From positions 1-64,000 of the forward strand of contig PAQH01000014.1 of NCBI GenBank assembly GCA_002709225.1: a stretch of DNA of 64,000 nt. The letters run 5' to 3'. The translations under genes and the position numbers were made by a program. Below, piece after piece: positions 37,449 to 45,382 of this stretch (within the stretch, counting starts at the first letter, position 1; the number at the start of each line of letters is the position of its first letter). This DNA is from Planctomycetaceae bacterium (lineage in GTDB: Bacteria > Planctomycetota > Planctomycetia > Pirellulales > Pirellulaceae). Under the pieces are notes generated by a model. That model did no database searches and had not been told where the DNA came from. It saw nothing but the letters and a program-made list of their open reading frames with translations.

Positions 37449-37946
37449 GTTTTGTTCCCGGTGAGCATGGGGGCACCAGCGATTGTGCTACCGCCGATAC
37501 AGGACAGCTGGTTTGGCGGCATGCCGCCCATCATTCGATCACTACAGGTATTGCGATGGAGAGCTGCTTAGGGGCAACCAATACTCTGCCGAAAGTGACT
37601 GCCTCCCTTGCATTTTAGCAGGCTTCTCGCGGTAGGAAATGAAAATCCGTGGTTCCTTTCTGCTCCTGTCCGCGATGCGACTTGGGCGCGGTTCAACACA
37701 AGAGATATTTCGAGGCGCTGACACGAGCGTTGGTTTCTCGGGAGGTGACGTTAGGACGGAGACATTTTCAGTTCGTCAGGCGCTTTCCAAGATCGGATTT
37801 CTTACCTGACCCGCAATGTTTGCCTGAATGTCGGAGTTGCAGCCTCTGGTAACGGGCTAACTGCTGGCGTTATTCCTTCATTCGGATTTGATATGGGCGC
37901 TACTTGGTTCCGATCTAATTATTAGGTTCCAAGTGATTCACAATGG
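37449..37946. other. Divergent intergenic region with a GC palindrome
   Basis: This 498-base gap separates two divergent genes of unknown function. No frame within it looks like a real protein, although short open frames exist. It contains a 14-base perfect palindrome at 37515-37528 and presumably two promoters. The last 40 bases are A/T-rich and end in the start of the 896-residue protein. Confidence 0.45.
37515..37528. promoter_or_regulatory. 14-base GC palindrome in a divergent promoter region
   Basis: GGCGGCATGCCGCC is perfectly self-complementary and lies 67-80 bases in front of the zinc-ribbon gene. It could be an operator for a dimeric regulator or a cruciform; it could also be chance in GC-rich DNA. 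No T-run follows, so it is not an intrinsic terminator. Confidence 0.25.
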
Positions 37947-40637
37947 ATGCTGCGGATGTTGATGGATCGACGTATTTACCTGGCGAGATGGGTTCAGTAT
38001 GCCGCTTTCGCCGGTCTGTTCTTGCTCGGGGTCTTGGCGCCCAGGATGTGGCGCGGCCGTGAAGTGTCCAGCGGTACCGGGATTGAGTCAAGTTCAATGG
38101 GCTGGGGCCGTATCGCGCGGGTCGATTCGCTAGGGCCACAGGAACAAGTCGTCCAACACGCCGTTCCTTCGTCAGTACAACTGACACAGCAACACGAAGG
38201 CACAGTGGCTGTCCCAGTTAGGCTGGATCGAGGGCCAGAAAGACCAAGTGTTCTCCCTTCTCTCTATTTCGTAGAACCTGGCGTGACTCCTGCGACACGC
38301 CGTCCATACGATCGATCGGTAGACCCTGGACAACTTGAGTTTGAGATCGCCCCAAGAGTCGCGAATGACGCGCTCGTGCAGACCCGCGAGTTGCGCACCA
38401 ACCGGATTGTTCCCTTGGAGGCGGTAGCTCGCCCGCTGGAGTATGTCGCGGTAAATAAACCAGCGTCGGACCGTGTGCGACGATCTGAGGAATTACGAGA
38501 TCTACGCCGGACGAGGAAGCCAGTTGTATTGCGAGCAATCGAACCGGAAACGACTAGTGCTGCGACCAAGGCACCTGCTTTGGCACGTGCGCGGTCGCGT
38601 CGTTCGAACCGATGGAAAGACAGTTGGCCCGACCCTGAGGCCTTGTTGTACCAATTGCGCTGTATCCAAGATCCTCCGCTCGCGGTGGATTGGGCCGAGC
38701 AGGTTGTTGCACAGGTTCGCGCGGTGGCCGTAAAGCTTCCAGACCCTGATGCGTCCATTTGGCAGGGACTTGACCAACTTTCTGCGTTGGTGGTGCGGGG
38801 AGCGAGTTTGGCTGAGACGTTTGACGAGGGGGCAACACGTCGAGTGTTGTTGTCTGCAGGCTATGCCGTTGTACGGCGTATCGCCATTTGGCGAGCCTAT
38901 CGAGAGATACTTGAACAGGAGTATCATGTCGCCACGATCCGTAGTGGGGCGCGTGAGAACGTGGCCCGCCGGATAAGTCAGGTCGACGAACGCTTGGCCA
39001 GTGTCGAGCACTCCGAACAGTGGCGAGCGTATCTGTTGCTAGATGTGGCTGACAAGTTAACTCAATCTGGAAGTCACGCAACTGTGGAGCAGCAACGTAG
39101 CCTGGCTGAAAGCATATTGCGACGTTTGGCTTCGCCAAAGTTGAGCCAGCGGCAACGCGAGTTTTTCTCGACGCCTCCTTTCTCACAATTGACTCGCAGT
39201 CTTCGACAGTGGGTTGCTGAGCCTGTCGACTACGCCCAATTGCTCGGCGATCTGGAATCGTACGAGTCACGAGATCGTCGTCTGCTTGCCCGCCGAGTGG
39301 CCCAGCAATACAACCTGCTACGTTGGTCTCCCAGTGCGCCGTTGAGGCGATTTGGTGAACAGGTCAACTTGCACTACCGAAACGCGAATTTACGAATGAC
39401 GGTCTCGGAGTCATTCTTGAATCGGATGTTGCCGGCAATGAAGTCGGTCGAGCTGCCGATCGACGAATGCGTGATGGGCGCACGTGTTGAGGGTAGTAGC
39501 CAGACTCGAACTAATTTGGCAATACGCTTGATTAAGGCGCCCTGGTCCTGGCGTTTGCGATTGGAAGCACAAGGCGAGGTTGAATCGCAAACGAAAACCA
39601 CCACCTGGCCAGCCCAGCTGGTCAATCGCGGCCACGCCACTTTCCGGGCGCAAAAGACGCTGCTCATGGATAGTGTGGGAACTTTTCCGGATCCCAGTCG
39701 CGCTGCGGCAAACAGTCAATCTGAGCTCACCGATCTACAAACATCTTTCGACGCGATCCCAGTCGTAAGATCACTGGTACGAGGGATGGTGTTAAGGGAA
39801 TATGAGAAAGTACAGCCCTTGACCCAGCAGACGATGGAAAGCCGTGTTTCACGCACTGTCGAGGCCCAATTAGATCGTGAGGTGGCTGAATCCATCGATA
39901 TTTCCAAGCAGAAAATTTCCGATCAGGTGTTAGGTCCACTGGATCGTTTGGGTCTGGAGCCGCGGATCGTTCACCTGCAGACGACTGAGCACCAGCTGGT
40001 TGGGCGTTATCGTCTGGCATCGGATCGCCAATTAGGAAGCTACACACCGCGGCCTCGGGAGCCCAGAGAGAGCGAGTTTAGCGTGCAGTTCCACGAGTCG
40101 GCGGTGAACAACGCACTGGAGCAACTTCAGTTTGACGGCCGTGAGATGGAACTGCGGCAATGGCTGGTCTATCTGTTGGACATATTTGGCCAGAAAGAAG
40201 ACGTGCTTCCGGAAGACATTCCCGAAAATGTCAAGGTCCGCTTTGCTGCAGATGAAGCGGTTCGTGTGAATCTCGAAGAGGGACGCGTCGAGTTGTCGCT
40301 CCGTTTCGCGGAAGTTTCCGACCGCCGCAACCGTTGGCGGAACTTTGGCGTCACGGTCTGGTATCGACCACAGATCGACGGGCTCGCATTAAAGTTGGTG
40401 CGAGATGGCTACATCAGCGTTGCAGGGCGACGGCGGAAGTTGGCATTGCGAGCCATTTTTGCAAAGGTCTTTTCCAAGGCGCGTCCCTTGACTTTGCTGG
40501 ATCTACAGGAGCTGCAAGAGTCTGGCTTGCAAGGCCTTCATTTCAGCCAGTGTGTGGTTCGAGGTGGTTGGTTTGGTGCCGCAGTGGGGCCAGAGAAACG
40601 CGTTGCTGCGACGCGTCGTTTGACTGACGCACAGTAG
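37947..40637 (+). CDS. Large membrane-anchored protein of unknown function
   Basis: I do not recognise this 896-residue protein. One N-terminal membrane span (WVQYAAFAGLFLLGVLAP, about residues 15-32) is followed by about 200 disordered, Arg-rich residues and then a long helical and mixed region rich in Arg, Glu and Gln. A segment in the second half (HYRNANLRMTVSESFLNRMLP) and the C-terminal part (ESEFSVQFHESAVNNALEQLQF) look like repeats of a beta-sandwich with an N-terminal helix, as in lipid-binding or channel-like proteins. The start ATG at 37947 is within a run of ATG codons. The protein should face the periplasm. It precedes the lipB-like gene by 90 bases. Confidence 0.75.
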   Translation: MLRMLMDRRIYLARWVQYAAFAGLFLLGVLAPRMWRGREVSSGTGIESSSMGWGRIARVDSLGPQEQVVQHAVPSSVQLTQQHEGTVAVPVRLDRGPERPSVLPSLYFVEPGVTPATRRPYDRSVDPGQLEFEIAPRVANDALVQTRELRTNRIVPLEAVARPLEYVAVNKPASDRVRRSEELRDLRRTRKPVVLRAIEPETTSAATKAPALARARSRRSNRWKDSWPDPEALLYQLRCIQDPPLAVDWAEQVVAQVRAVAVKLPDPDASIWQGLDQLSALVVRGASLAETFDEGATRRVLLSAGYAVVRRIAIWRAYREILEQEYHVATIRSGARENVARRISQVDERLASVEHSEQWRAYLLLDVADKLTQSGSHATVEQQRSLAESILRRLASPKLSQRQREFFSTPPFSQLTRSLRQWVAEPVDYAQLLGDLESYESRDRRLLARRVAQQYNLLRWSPSAPLRRFGEQVNLHYRNANLRMTVSESFLNRMLPAMKSVELPIDECVMGARVEGSSQTRTNLAIRLIKAPWSWRLRLEAQGEVESQTKTTTWPAQLVNRGHATFRAQKTLLMDSVGTFPDPSRAAANSQSELTDLQTSFDAIPVVRSLVRGMVLREYEKVQPLTQQTMESRVSRTVEAQLDREVAESIDISKQKISDQVLGPLDRLGLEPRIVHLQTTEHQLVGRYRLASDRQLGSYTPRPREPRESEFSVQFHESAVNNALEQLQFDGREMELRQWLVYLLDIFGQKEDVLPEDIPENVKVRFAADEAVRVNLEEGRVELSLRFAEVSDRRNRWRNFGVTVWYRPQIDGLALKLVRDGYISVAGRRRKLALRAIFAKVFSKARPLTLLDLQELQESGLQGLHFSQCVVRGGWFGAAVGPEKRVAATRRLTDAQ

Positions 40638-40727
40638 CCGTCCACCTCACCGTTGATTTGAGGTCTCGGGGGTGTGCGCTCGCCACCTTGCGGAGCTACA
40701 ATCTTTGGCACCAAAGAGTTTGGAGCC

Positions 40728-41441
40728 ATGGCCATTATTCGTGACATATCAGTACATGCGCACCTGCTTGGAAAAGTCGCGTTTGCAGATTGCCAGAGAT
40801 TACAAGATCGTCTCGAATTTGAAGCGGTTGACAGTCAGTCGGTCCGTATAACTGTCTTGCTTGCGGAGCATCCTCCATTGATCACGGTGGGACGCAACGG
40901 CTCGCGCGGGCATGTTTTGCTCACAGATCAACAGTTACGGCGTGAGCAGCTGGAATTGCGTTGGGTATCCCGTGGAGGCGGTTGTGTGTTACACTCTCAC
41001 GGCCAAATTGCGGTGTATGTGATTTGCCATTTGGGACGTCTCGGGTGGACTGTGGGAAATTACTTGTCACGTGTTCGGCGTGCGCTGGTTCGAACTTGTG
41101 AGCAATTCAGAATTCAACTCTTGGCACGCCCTGAGCGAGGGTTTGGAGTCTGGGCACGCTCGGGCCAACTCGCGACATTAGGTGTGGCAATTCGTCGAGA
41201 TGTTACAAGTTACGGCGCGTTCTTGAACGTGAACCCACCGATGAGATTATTTTCTTTTGTACGGCCCGCGGTGCCCATGGACGATTTGACGTCGCAGAGT
41301 TCTCTGATGGCGGAACGGCGTCAAGGAGTGAAAATGACCGCGGTTCGGGTGGAGTTGGTCGAGCAGCTGTCCCATGTTTTTGGGTCCGAACAATGTCACC
41401 TCCAAACCGGCCATCCCTATTTCCGTAACCAGATGCGATAA
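40728..41441 (+). CDS. LipB-like protein lacking both LipB catalytic residues
   Basis: This 237-residue protein aligns over its full length to LipB octanoyltransferases: HPPLITVGRNG, SRGGGCVLHSHGQIAVY (for RGG-x-TYHGPGQ), RGFGVWARSGQLATLG, and TSYGAFLNV (for SFHGLALNV). In LipB the catalytic Lys lies in the KKI-x-x-LG block and the catalytic Cys in PCG. Here those positions are Gln147 and Ala181, the block reads RPAVP rather than NPCGY, and the conserved His of HGLALN is Tyr162. The codons (CAA, GCG, TAC) are clear. It cannot use the known acyl-Cys mechanism. It precedes lipA closely. A frame open to 40674 exists; ATG 40728 has GGAG just before it. Standard annotation would call it lipB. Confidence 0.9.
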   Translation: MAIIRDISVHAHLLGKVAFADCQRLQDRLEFEAVDSQSVRITVLLAEHPPLITVGRNGSRGHVLLTDQQLRREQLELRWVSRGGGCVLHSHGQIAVYVICHLGRLGWTVGNYLSRVRRALVRTCEQFRIQLLARPERGFGVWARSGQLATLGVAIRRDVTSYGAFLNVNPPMRLFSFVRPAVPMDDLTSQSSLMAERRQGVKMTAVRVELVEQLSHVFGSEQCHLQTGHPYFRNQMR

Positions 41442-41442
41442 C

Positions 41443-42351
41443 GTGAATCAGCCTTCATCTTTCACTGAGTTACCAGTTGCTTCACCGTCGACAGGTCGCG
41501 CGCGGTTGCCGGCATGGTTGCGCCGCGAGGTTCCCAAAGGTAACGGCGATCATTTTACATCCCGCGTGCTGGAGAAGTTTGGCTTGGAAACGGTCTGTGA
41601 GCATGCGCGTTGCCCCAACCGCATGGAATGCTACTCACAAAAGACAGCGACTTTTATGATTCTCGGGGATCTTTGTACACGCTCCTGTGGTTTTTGTGCT
41701 GTAGCACGTGGCACCCCGTCGTTACCTGCGGTTGACGAGCCAGCGCGGTTGGCTGCCGCAGTTGTTCAGATGGGCCTGCAGCATGTAGTGATTACTTCGG
41801 TTACCAGGGACGATCTTGCAGATGGTGGAGCGCAGCATTTTCATGATTGTGTGGTAGCCGTTCGCGATTGTACCGATGCAACGATCGAATTGTTAACACC
41901 GGACTTTCGGAACTGTCCGGGCGCGATTGACATCGTGTTGGAAGCCGCGCCAGATGTATTCAACCATAACACCGAGACCGTTCCGCGATTGTATCGACGT
42001 GTGCGTGGTCCGCAGAGTGACTATCGTTGGACGTTGCATTTGCTGGAGATGATCAAACGGCATTCGCCTTCTATCAAGACCAAGAGTGGTCTGATGTTGG
42101 GACTTGGTGAGACACACGATGAGCTGCTTGGTGTTCTTGCTGACCTTCTTGATGTGGGCTGTGACTTTTTGACATTGGGACAATATTTGCAGCCAGCGAC
42201 TGATCGTTACCTGCCTGTAGTGCGTTTTGTGCCGCCTGCGGAGTTCACGGATTTGGGTGACAAAGCACGTCGGATGGGCTTCAGCCAAGTTGCGAGCGGA
42301 CCGTTTGTCCGTAGTAGCTACCACGCGCGGGATATGGCGGAAGCTCGTTGA
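41443..42351 (+). CDS. lipA: Lipoyl synthase, radical SAM
   Basis: LipA inserts two sulfurs into protein-bound octanoyl groups. Both iron-sulfur clusters are intact: the auxiliary cluster motif CEHARCPNRMEC (Cx4Cx5C) and the radical-SAM CTRSCGFC (Cx3Cx2C), and the C-terminal RSSYHA supplies the RSSY serine ligand. From the GTG at 41443 the protein has 302 residues, near the family norm, and starts immediately after the lipB-like stop; an earlier ATG at 41374 would overlap that gene and adds a sequence with no homology. The next gene encodes a lipoyl-domain-like protein. LipA is thus expected to be active even though its LipB-like neighbour is not. Confidence 0.96.
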   Translation: MNQPSSFTELPVASPSTGRARLPAWLRREVPKGNGDHFTSRVLEKFGLETVCEHARCPNRMECYSQKTATFMILGDLCTRSCGFCAVARGTPSLPAVDEPARLAAAVVQMGLQHVVITSVTRDDLADGGAQHFHDCVVAVRDCTDATIELLTPDFRNCPGAIDIVLEAAPDVFNHNTETVPRLYRRVRGPQSDYRWTLHLLEMIKRHSPSIKTKSGLMLGLGETHDELLGVLADLLDVGCDFLTLGQYLQPATDRYLPVVRFVPPAEFTDLGDKARRMGFSQVASGPFVRSSYHARDMAEAR

Positions 42352-42404
42352 AAGTCCGCGAGCCGCGATTTTTCGGGAATATTTCTCTCATCGTCGGGAT
42401 CCTA

Positions 42405-42662
42405 ATGGATGCACTCGCTCGCTTGGAACTTGTAACACCTGATTTTGGCCTGACCGATGAAGTGCTGGTGGTCACGGCTTGGCTTTTGAACAGCGGAGAT
42501 TGTGTAACGTATGGAGAGCCGCTCGTAGAAATTACGGCAAATGATGTCACGATTGGTGTATCCGCCCCCGCCAGCGGAAGATTGCGGCGATTGTGTGTGG
42601 AGGAGGATGCGGTTGTCACAGCGGGTGACGTATTAGCCCAGATTGATTTGGAGAGCGCGTGA
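42405..42662 (+). CDS. Small lipoyl/biotinyl-domain-like protein without the attachment lysine
   Basis: This 85-residue protein resembles one lipoyl/biotinyl carrier domain: VVTAWLLNSGDCVTYGEPLV, then VEITANDVTIGVSAPASGRL, then VTAGDVLAQIDLE. A carrier normally reads LVE-V-E-T-D-K-A-T-V-E-V-P-A-P here; the ungapped match gives Asp47 in place of the modified Lys. The chosen product contains no lysine at all, so it cannot be lipoylated or biotinylated at a lysine. The frame is open to a TTG at 42348 overlapping the lipA stop; ATG 42405 gives the clean domain. It directly follows lipA and the catalytically altered lipB-like gene, so it may be a structural partner of them. A function is not known. 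Confidence 0.85.
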   Translation: MDALARLELVTPDFGLTDEVLVVTAWLLNSGDCVTYGEPLVEITANDVTIGVSAPASGRLRRLCVEEDAVVTAGDVLAQIDLESA

Positions 42663-42732
42663 GCAGTCGTACAGCAACAAAACTGCGGGAGTGAGATCCG
42701 CCGCCCCATTTCCTATGCGACGTACTTTGTTC

Positions 42733-42738
42733 TATAAT
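42733..42738 (+). promoter_or_regulatory. Promoter -10 element TATAAT for the small lipoprotein
   Basis: A perfect TATAAT hexamer occurs in an A/T-rich patch about 52 bases before the ATG at 42790, at a distance typical for a transcription start. The -35 region is weak. It suggests that the small lipoprotein has its own promoter apart from the lip genes. Confidence 0.5.
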
Positions 42739-42789
42739 AGCCGACTCAAAATTTACGTATATTTTTTGCCCCATTGTGGAGAACACGAG

Positions 42790-42978
42790 ATGAAGAATTG
42801 GATGGCTTTGTTGACGATTGTTGCCGCGACTTCTCTGGGCGCGGTTGGTTGTAGTCAGCCTGAAAATACCGAGAGTAAGGTAGATCCAACCGCTACCGTG
42901 GATGAGGGAGTCACCGCGACACCGGATCCAACCGGTGCTGGTGGTGGCGACGCTGGCGGTGGCGATGCTGGCAAGTAA
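42790..42978 (+). CDS. Small lipoprotein
   Basis: This is a 62-residue predicted lipoprotein. The signal peptide is MKNWMALLTIVAATSLGAVGC, shortened here to its ends, with lipobox GAVGC and the lipidated Cys at residue 21. The mature part is small, acidic and low-complexity, ending in Gly/Ala/Asp-rich GGGDAGGGDAGK. GGAG lies about eight bases before the ATG. Its own TATAAT upstream and a strong terminator downstream make it a well-defined single-gene unit, which usually means steady expression. No function can be assigned; similar tiny lipoproteins are common in planctomycetes. Confidence 0.78.
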   Translation: MKNWMALLTIVAATSLGAVGCSQPENTESKVDPTATVDEGVTATPDPTGAGGGDAGGGDAGK

Positions 42979-43041
42979 CCTTGCTGTCGACCGGGCATTT
43001 TTGCTCCGGAATACGATACATGACAGTCATTGAGCTGTCAG

Positions 43042-43080
43042 AACCTCGTGCCATGTTTCCGATGGCGCGAGGTTTTTTTC
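43042..43080 (+). terminator. Intrinsic terminator after the small lipoprotein gene
   Basis: A stem of 13 pairs (43042-43054 with 43062-43074, one G:T pair) encloses a 7-base loop and is followed by a run of T from 43073. A shorter 6-pair stem (TGACAG / CTGTCA) at 43021-43040 precedes it. This is the clearest intrinsic terminator in the window and isolates the lipoprotein gene from serC. Confidence 0.85.
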
Positions 43081-43237
43081 TGCCTTTGGTTCGCGCGTTT
43101 GTCGACCCCGCAGTGGCGGGCATTCTGCCAAGGTGACGCGTTGGGCAGCTCGGCAACGCATGCGAGTATCTGCAAGACCGACCGCTGGTCTGCAATGCGA
43201 GTTAACCTACTTAAGTGACCCGGTAAGAGAATCTTGC

Positions 43238-44347
43238 ATGTCCCAGGACAAGTCGCTCTCGCGTCAGTTCAATTTTTGTGCCGGTCCCGCGGCGCTACCT
43301 CTCCGAGTGCTCGAACAGGCGCAAAGAGATTTACTGTCGCTCCCTGGCACGGGCGCTTCCGTGCTTGAAATCAGCCATCGCAGCCCGGTGTTCAAGGCGA
43401 TTCTTCATGATGCCGAAACTCGCCTGCGGCGGTTAATGGCGGTTCCTGATGGATACACGGTGTTGTTTCTTCAAGGCGGATCCCGGTTGCAGTTTTCGAT
43501 GGTGCCCATGAACCTGTTGCGTGACCAGGCAGCTGATGCCCAATACGTGTTGACGGGATCGTGGGGTTTGAAAGCCTGTGAGCAAGCTCGTTTGGAAGGT
43601 CCTGTACAGGTTGTTTGGGATGGCGCAGCGACTGGTTACGACCGGTTGCCAGATGATTCGTCTTGGGATGGTTCGGGGCGTATTGCGTATCGGCACATTA
43701 CTTCCAACGAGACGATTCAGGGTGTACAGTTCCGCTCCGAACCCGAGGTGAAAGACCTGGTACTTGTTTGCGATGCTTCGTCCGATTTTCTCTCACGTCC
43801 AATCGATGTGCAACGCTACGGGTTGATCTACGCATGTGCCCAAAAAAACGCGGGGCCAGCCGGGGTTACTATTGTGATCATTCGGGACCAGCTATTGGAG
43901 CGTAGCGCGGATTCCCTGCCGGGTTACTTGAGTTATCGGGAACATGCGCAGGAGGGGTCCTTGTACAACACTCCTTGCACGTTTGGTATCTACATGGTGG
44001 GCTTGGTCGCGCAATGGCTTGAAGAGGAAGTAGGTGGTCTCGTGGAAATGAACCGTCGCAATCAGGCTAAGGCGAGCGAGTTGTACGACGCACTGGATAG
44101 TAGTGAGGGATTTTATCAGGGACACGCTCAGCCAGATTGCCGCTCTCTCATGAACGTGACATTTCGGTTGCCATCCAGCGAATTGGATGATCTTTTCGTT
44201 GAAAGAGCCGAGGCGGAGGGACTATGTGCACTTCGCGGCCACCGCAGCGTGGGTGGCATACGGGCGTCGATCTACAATGCGGTTCCTAGGGCGGGGGTTA
44301 CCGCGTTGGCTGAGTTTATGCGGGAATTCCGCGATAAGAAGGCTTAG
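43238..44347 (+). CDS. serC: Phosphoserine aminotransferase
   Basis: SerC transaminates 3-phosphohydroxypyruvate to phosphoserine, with PLP. The 369-residue protein begins NFCAGPAALPLRVLEQAQRDL, the usual N-terminus. FLQGGSRLQFSMVPMNLL and the PLP lysine in AQKNAGPAGVTIVII are intact. C-terminal VGGIRASIYNAVP is typical. The ATG at 43238 gives the correct length; the frame is open upstream to 43133. It acts after SerA, whose gene lies 30 kb to the left. SerC can also serve pyridoxal phosphate synthesis. No operon partner is seen. Confidence 0.96.
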   Translation: MSQDKSLSRQFNFCAGPAALPLRVLEQAQRDLLSLPGTGASVLEISHRSPVFKAILHDAETRLRRLMAVPDGYTVLFLQGGSRLQFSMVPMNLLRDQAADAQYVLTGSWGLKACEQARLEGPVQVVWDGAATGYDRLPDDSSWDGSGRIAYRHITSNETIQGVQFRSEPEVKDLVLVCDASSDFLSRPIDVQRYGLIYACAQKNAGPAGVTIVIIRDQLLERSADSLPGYLSYREHAQEGSLYNTPCTFGIYMVGLVAQWLEEEVGGLVEMNRRNQAKASELYDALDSSEGFYQGHAQPDCRSLMNVTFRLPSSELDDLFVERAEAEGLCALRGHRSVGGIRASIYNAVPRAGVTALAEFMREFRDKKA

Positions 44348-44411
44348 GCGTCGATGGCTGACCGCTGCCTGATGGAGGGGGCAGGCAATAGGAGTGTCAC
44401 GCGGTATCCTG

Positions 44412-45218
44412 CTAATCAGATTGAAGGTGTCCGGGTGTACCGCCGGCATTCATGGCGGTGTTTCCTCCGTCCATTGGGATCAGCGCGCCTGTGATCCACG
44501 AGGACGCGTCAGACGCCAACAACACCGATAGTCCTTTGATATCTTCGGGATTACCCATGCGTCCAGCAGGGATTCCGGAGAGGAATTGTTGGTGCAGAGT
44601 CGGATCTGCTGCCATTCTCTTCAGTAGTCCGGGATTGGTAACCTGAGCGGGCAGAATTGCATTGACGCGAACACCCGACGCGGACCACTCCGTGCTCAAT
44701 TCCCTTGTCATCTGAATGACGGCTCCCATGGCCATGCTATAAGCAATGTGGCTCCTTCCCAATGCCGTGGTGCTGGCGAGCGAGCCGATGTTCACAATCG
44801 AACCTCTGCCTTGCGAGAGCATACGACGCCCTGCTTGTTGGCACATGAAAAAACGTCCAACTACGAGCTGTTGCAGCACGCCCTCGAGTTGCGGCAAGGT
44901 GAGTTCGGTAGGACTGGCCAGGACGCCTTGACCAGCCACGTTACCGAGAAAGTCGATACGCCCGAATTGCTGGTCCAGTTGTTCAAATAATGGAGTGATC
45001 TGAGCAGGATCGGAAACGTCGCAGTCGACAGCGATGGCTCTCCTTCCCAATTGGGCTATTTGTTGGGCGGTGATTCGAGCCCCTGCGTGGTTGATGTCGA
45101 CGAGAACGAGATCGGCTCCTGCCTCCGCGACTGCCAGCGACATGGCTTGGCCCATTCCGGACGCCGCTCCTGACACCATGGCTACGCGGCCTGATAAATC
45201 AAACGGATTAGTTGTCAT
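44412..45218 (-). CDS. SDR-family oxidoreductase lacking the YxxxK lysine
   Basis: This 268-residue protein has the classical SDR layout. The nucleotide motif is VSGAASGMGQAM (TGxxxGxG family), with D66-like CDVSD for the adenine ring, then NVAGQG in place of NNAG, Ser146 in NIGSLAST, and Tyr160 in AYSMAMGAVIQMTRE. The lysine that should lie four residues after Tyr160 is Met164 (codon ATG); the neighbouring residues align well. The C-terminal ITGALIPMDGGNTAMNAGG is normal. It may bind NAD(P) but should be impaired as an oxidoreductase, or use another base. It is alone on its strand between serC and the cytochrome/DUF1549 gene. Confidence 0.88.
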   Translation of the reverse strand: MTTNPFDLSGRVAMVSGAASGMGQAMSLAVAEAGADLVLVDINHAGARITAQQIAQLGRRAIAVDCDVSDPAQITPLFEQLDQQFGRIDFLGNVAGQGVLASPTELTLPQLEGVLQQLVVGRFFMCQQAGRRMLSQGRGSIVNIGSLASTTALGRSHIAYSMAMGAVIQMTRELSTEWSASGVRVNAILPAQVTNPGLLKRMAADPTLHQQFLSGIPAGRMGNPEDIKGLSVLLASDASSWITGALIPMDGGNTAMNAGGTPGHLQSD

Positions 45219-45382
45219 CGATGAGATTCCCCGGAAAGGCCAGAAAGCGACTTTGGAGCATACAGCAGACAGAGATATAATGGGAGGCGACTCACCCAGC
45301 TCATTTGCGCGCGTGGAACCTAACTTTTACCGATTTGTGTTGGAACGCGACGGTTGTATGTCCGGTGGAGTAAAGGCCCGGT

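Noticed and set aside
37037-37534. 165-codon minus-strand frame overlapping the zinc-ribbon gene start
   Set aside because: It runs out of frame through the well-supported zinc-ribbon gene and its product has no coding character beyond a Cys-containing leader.
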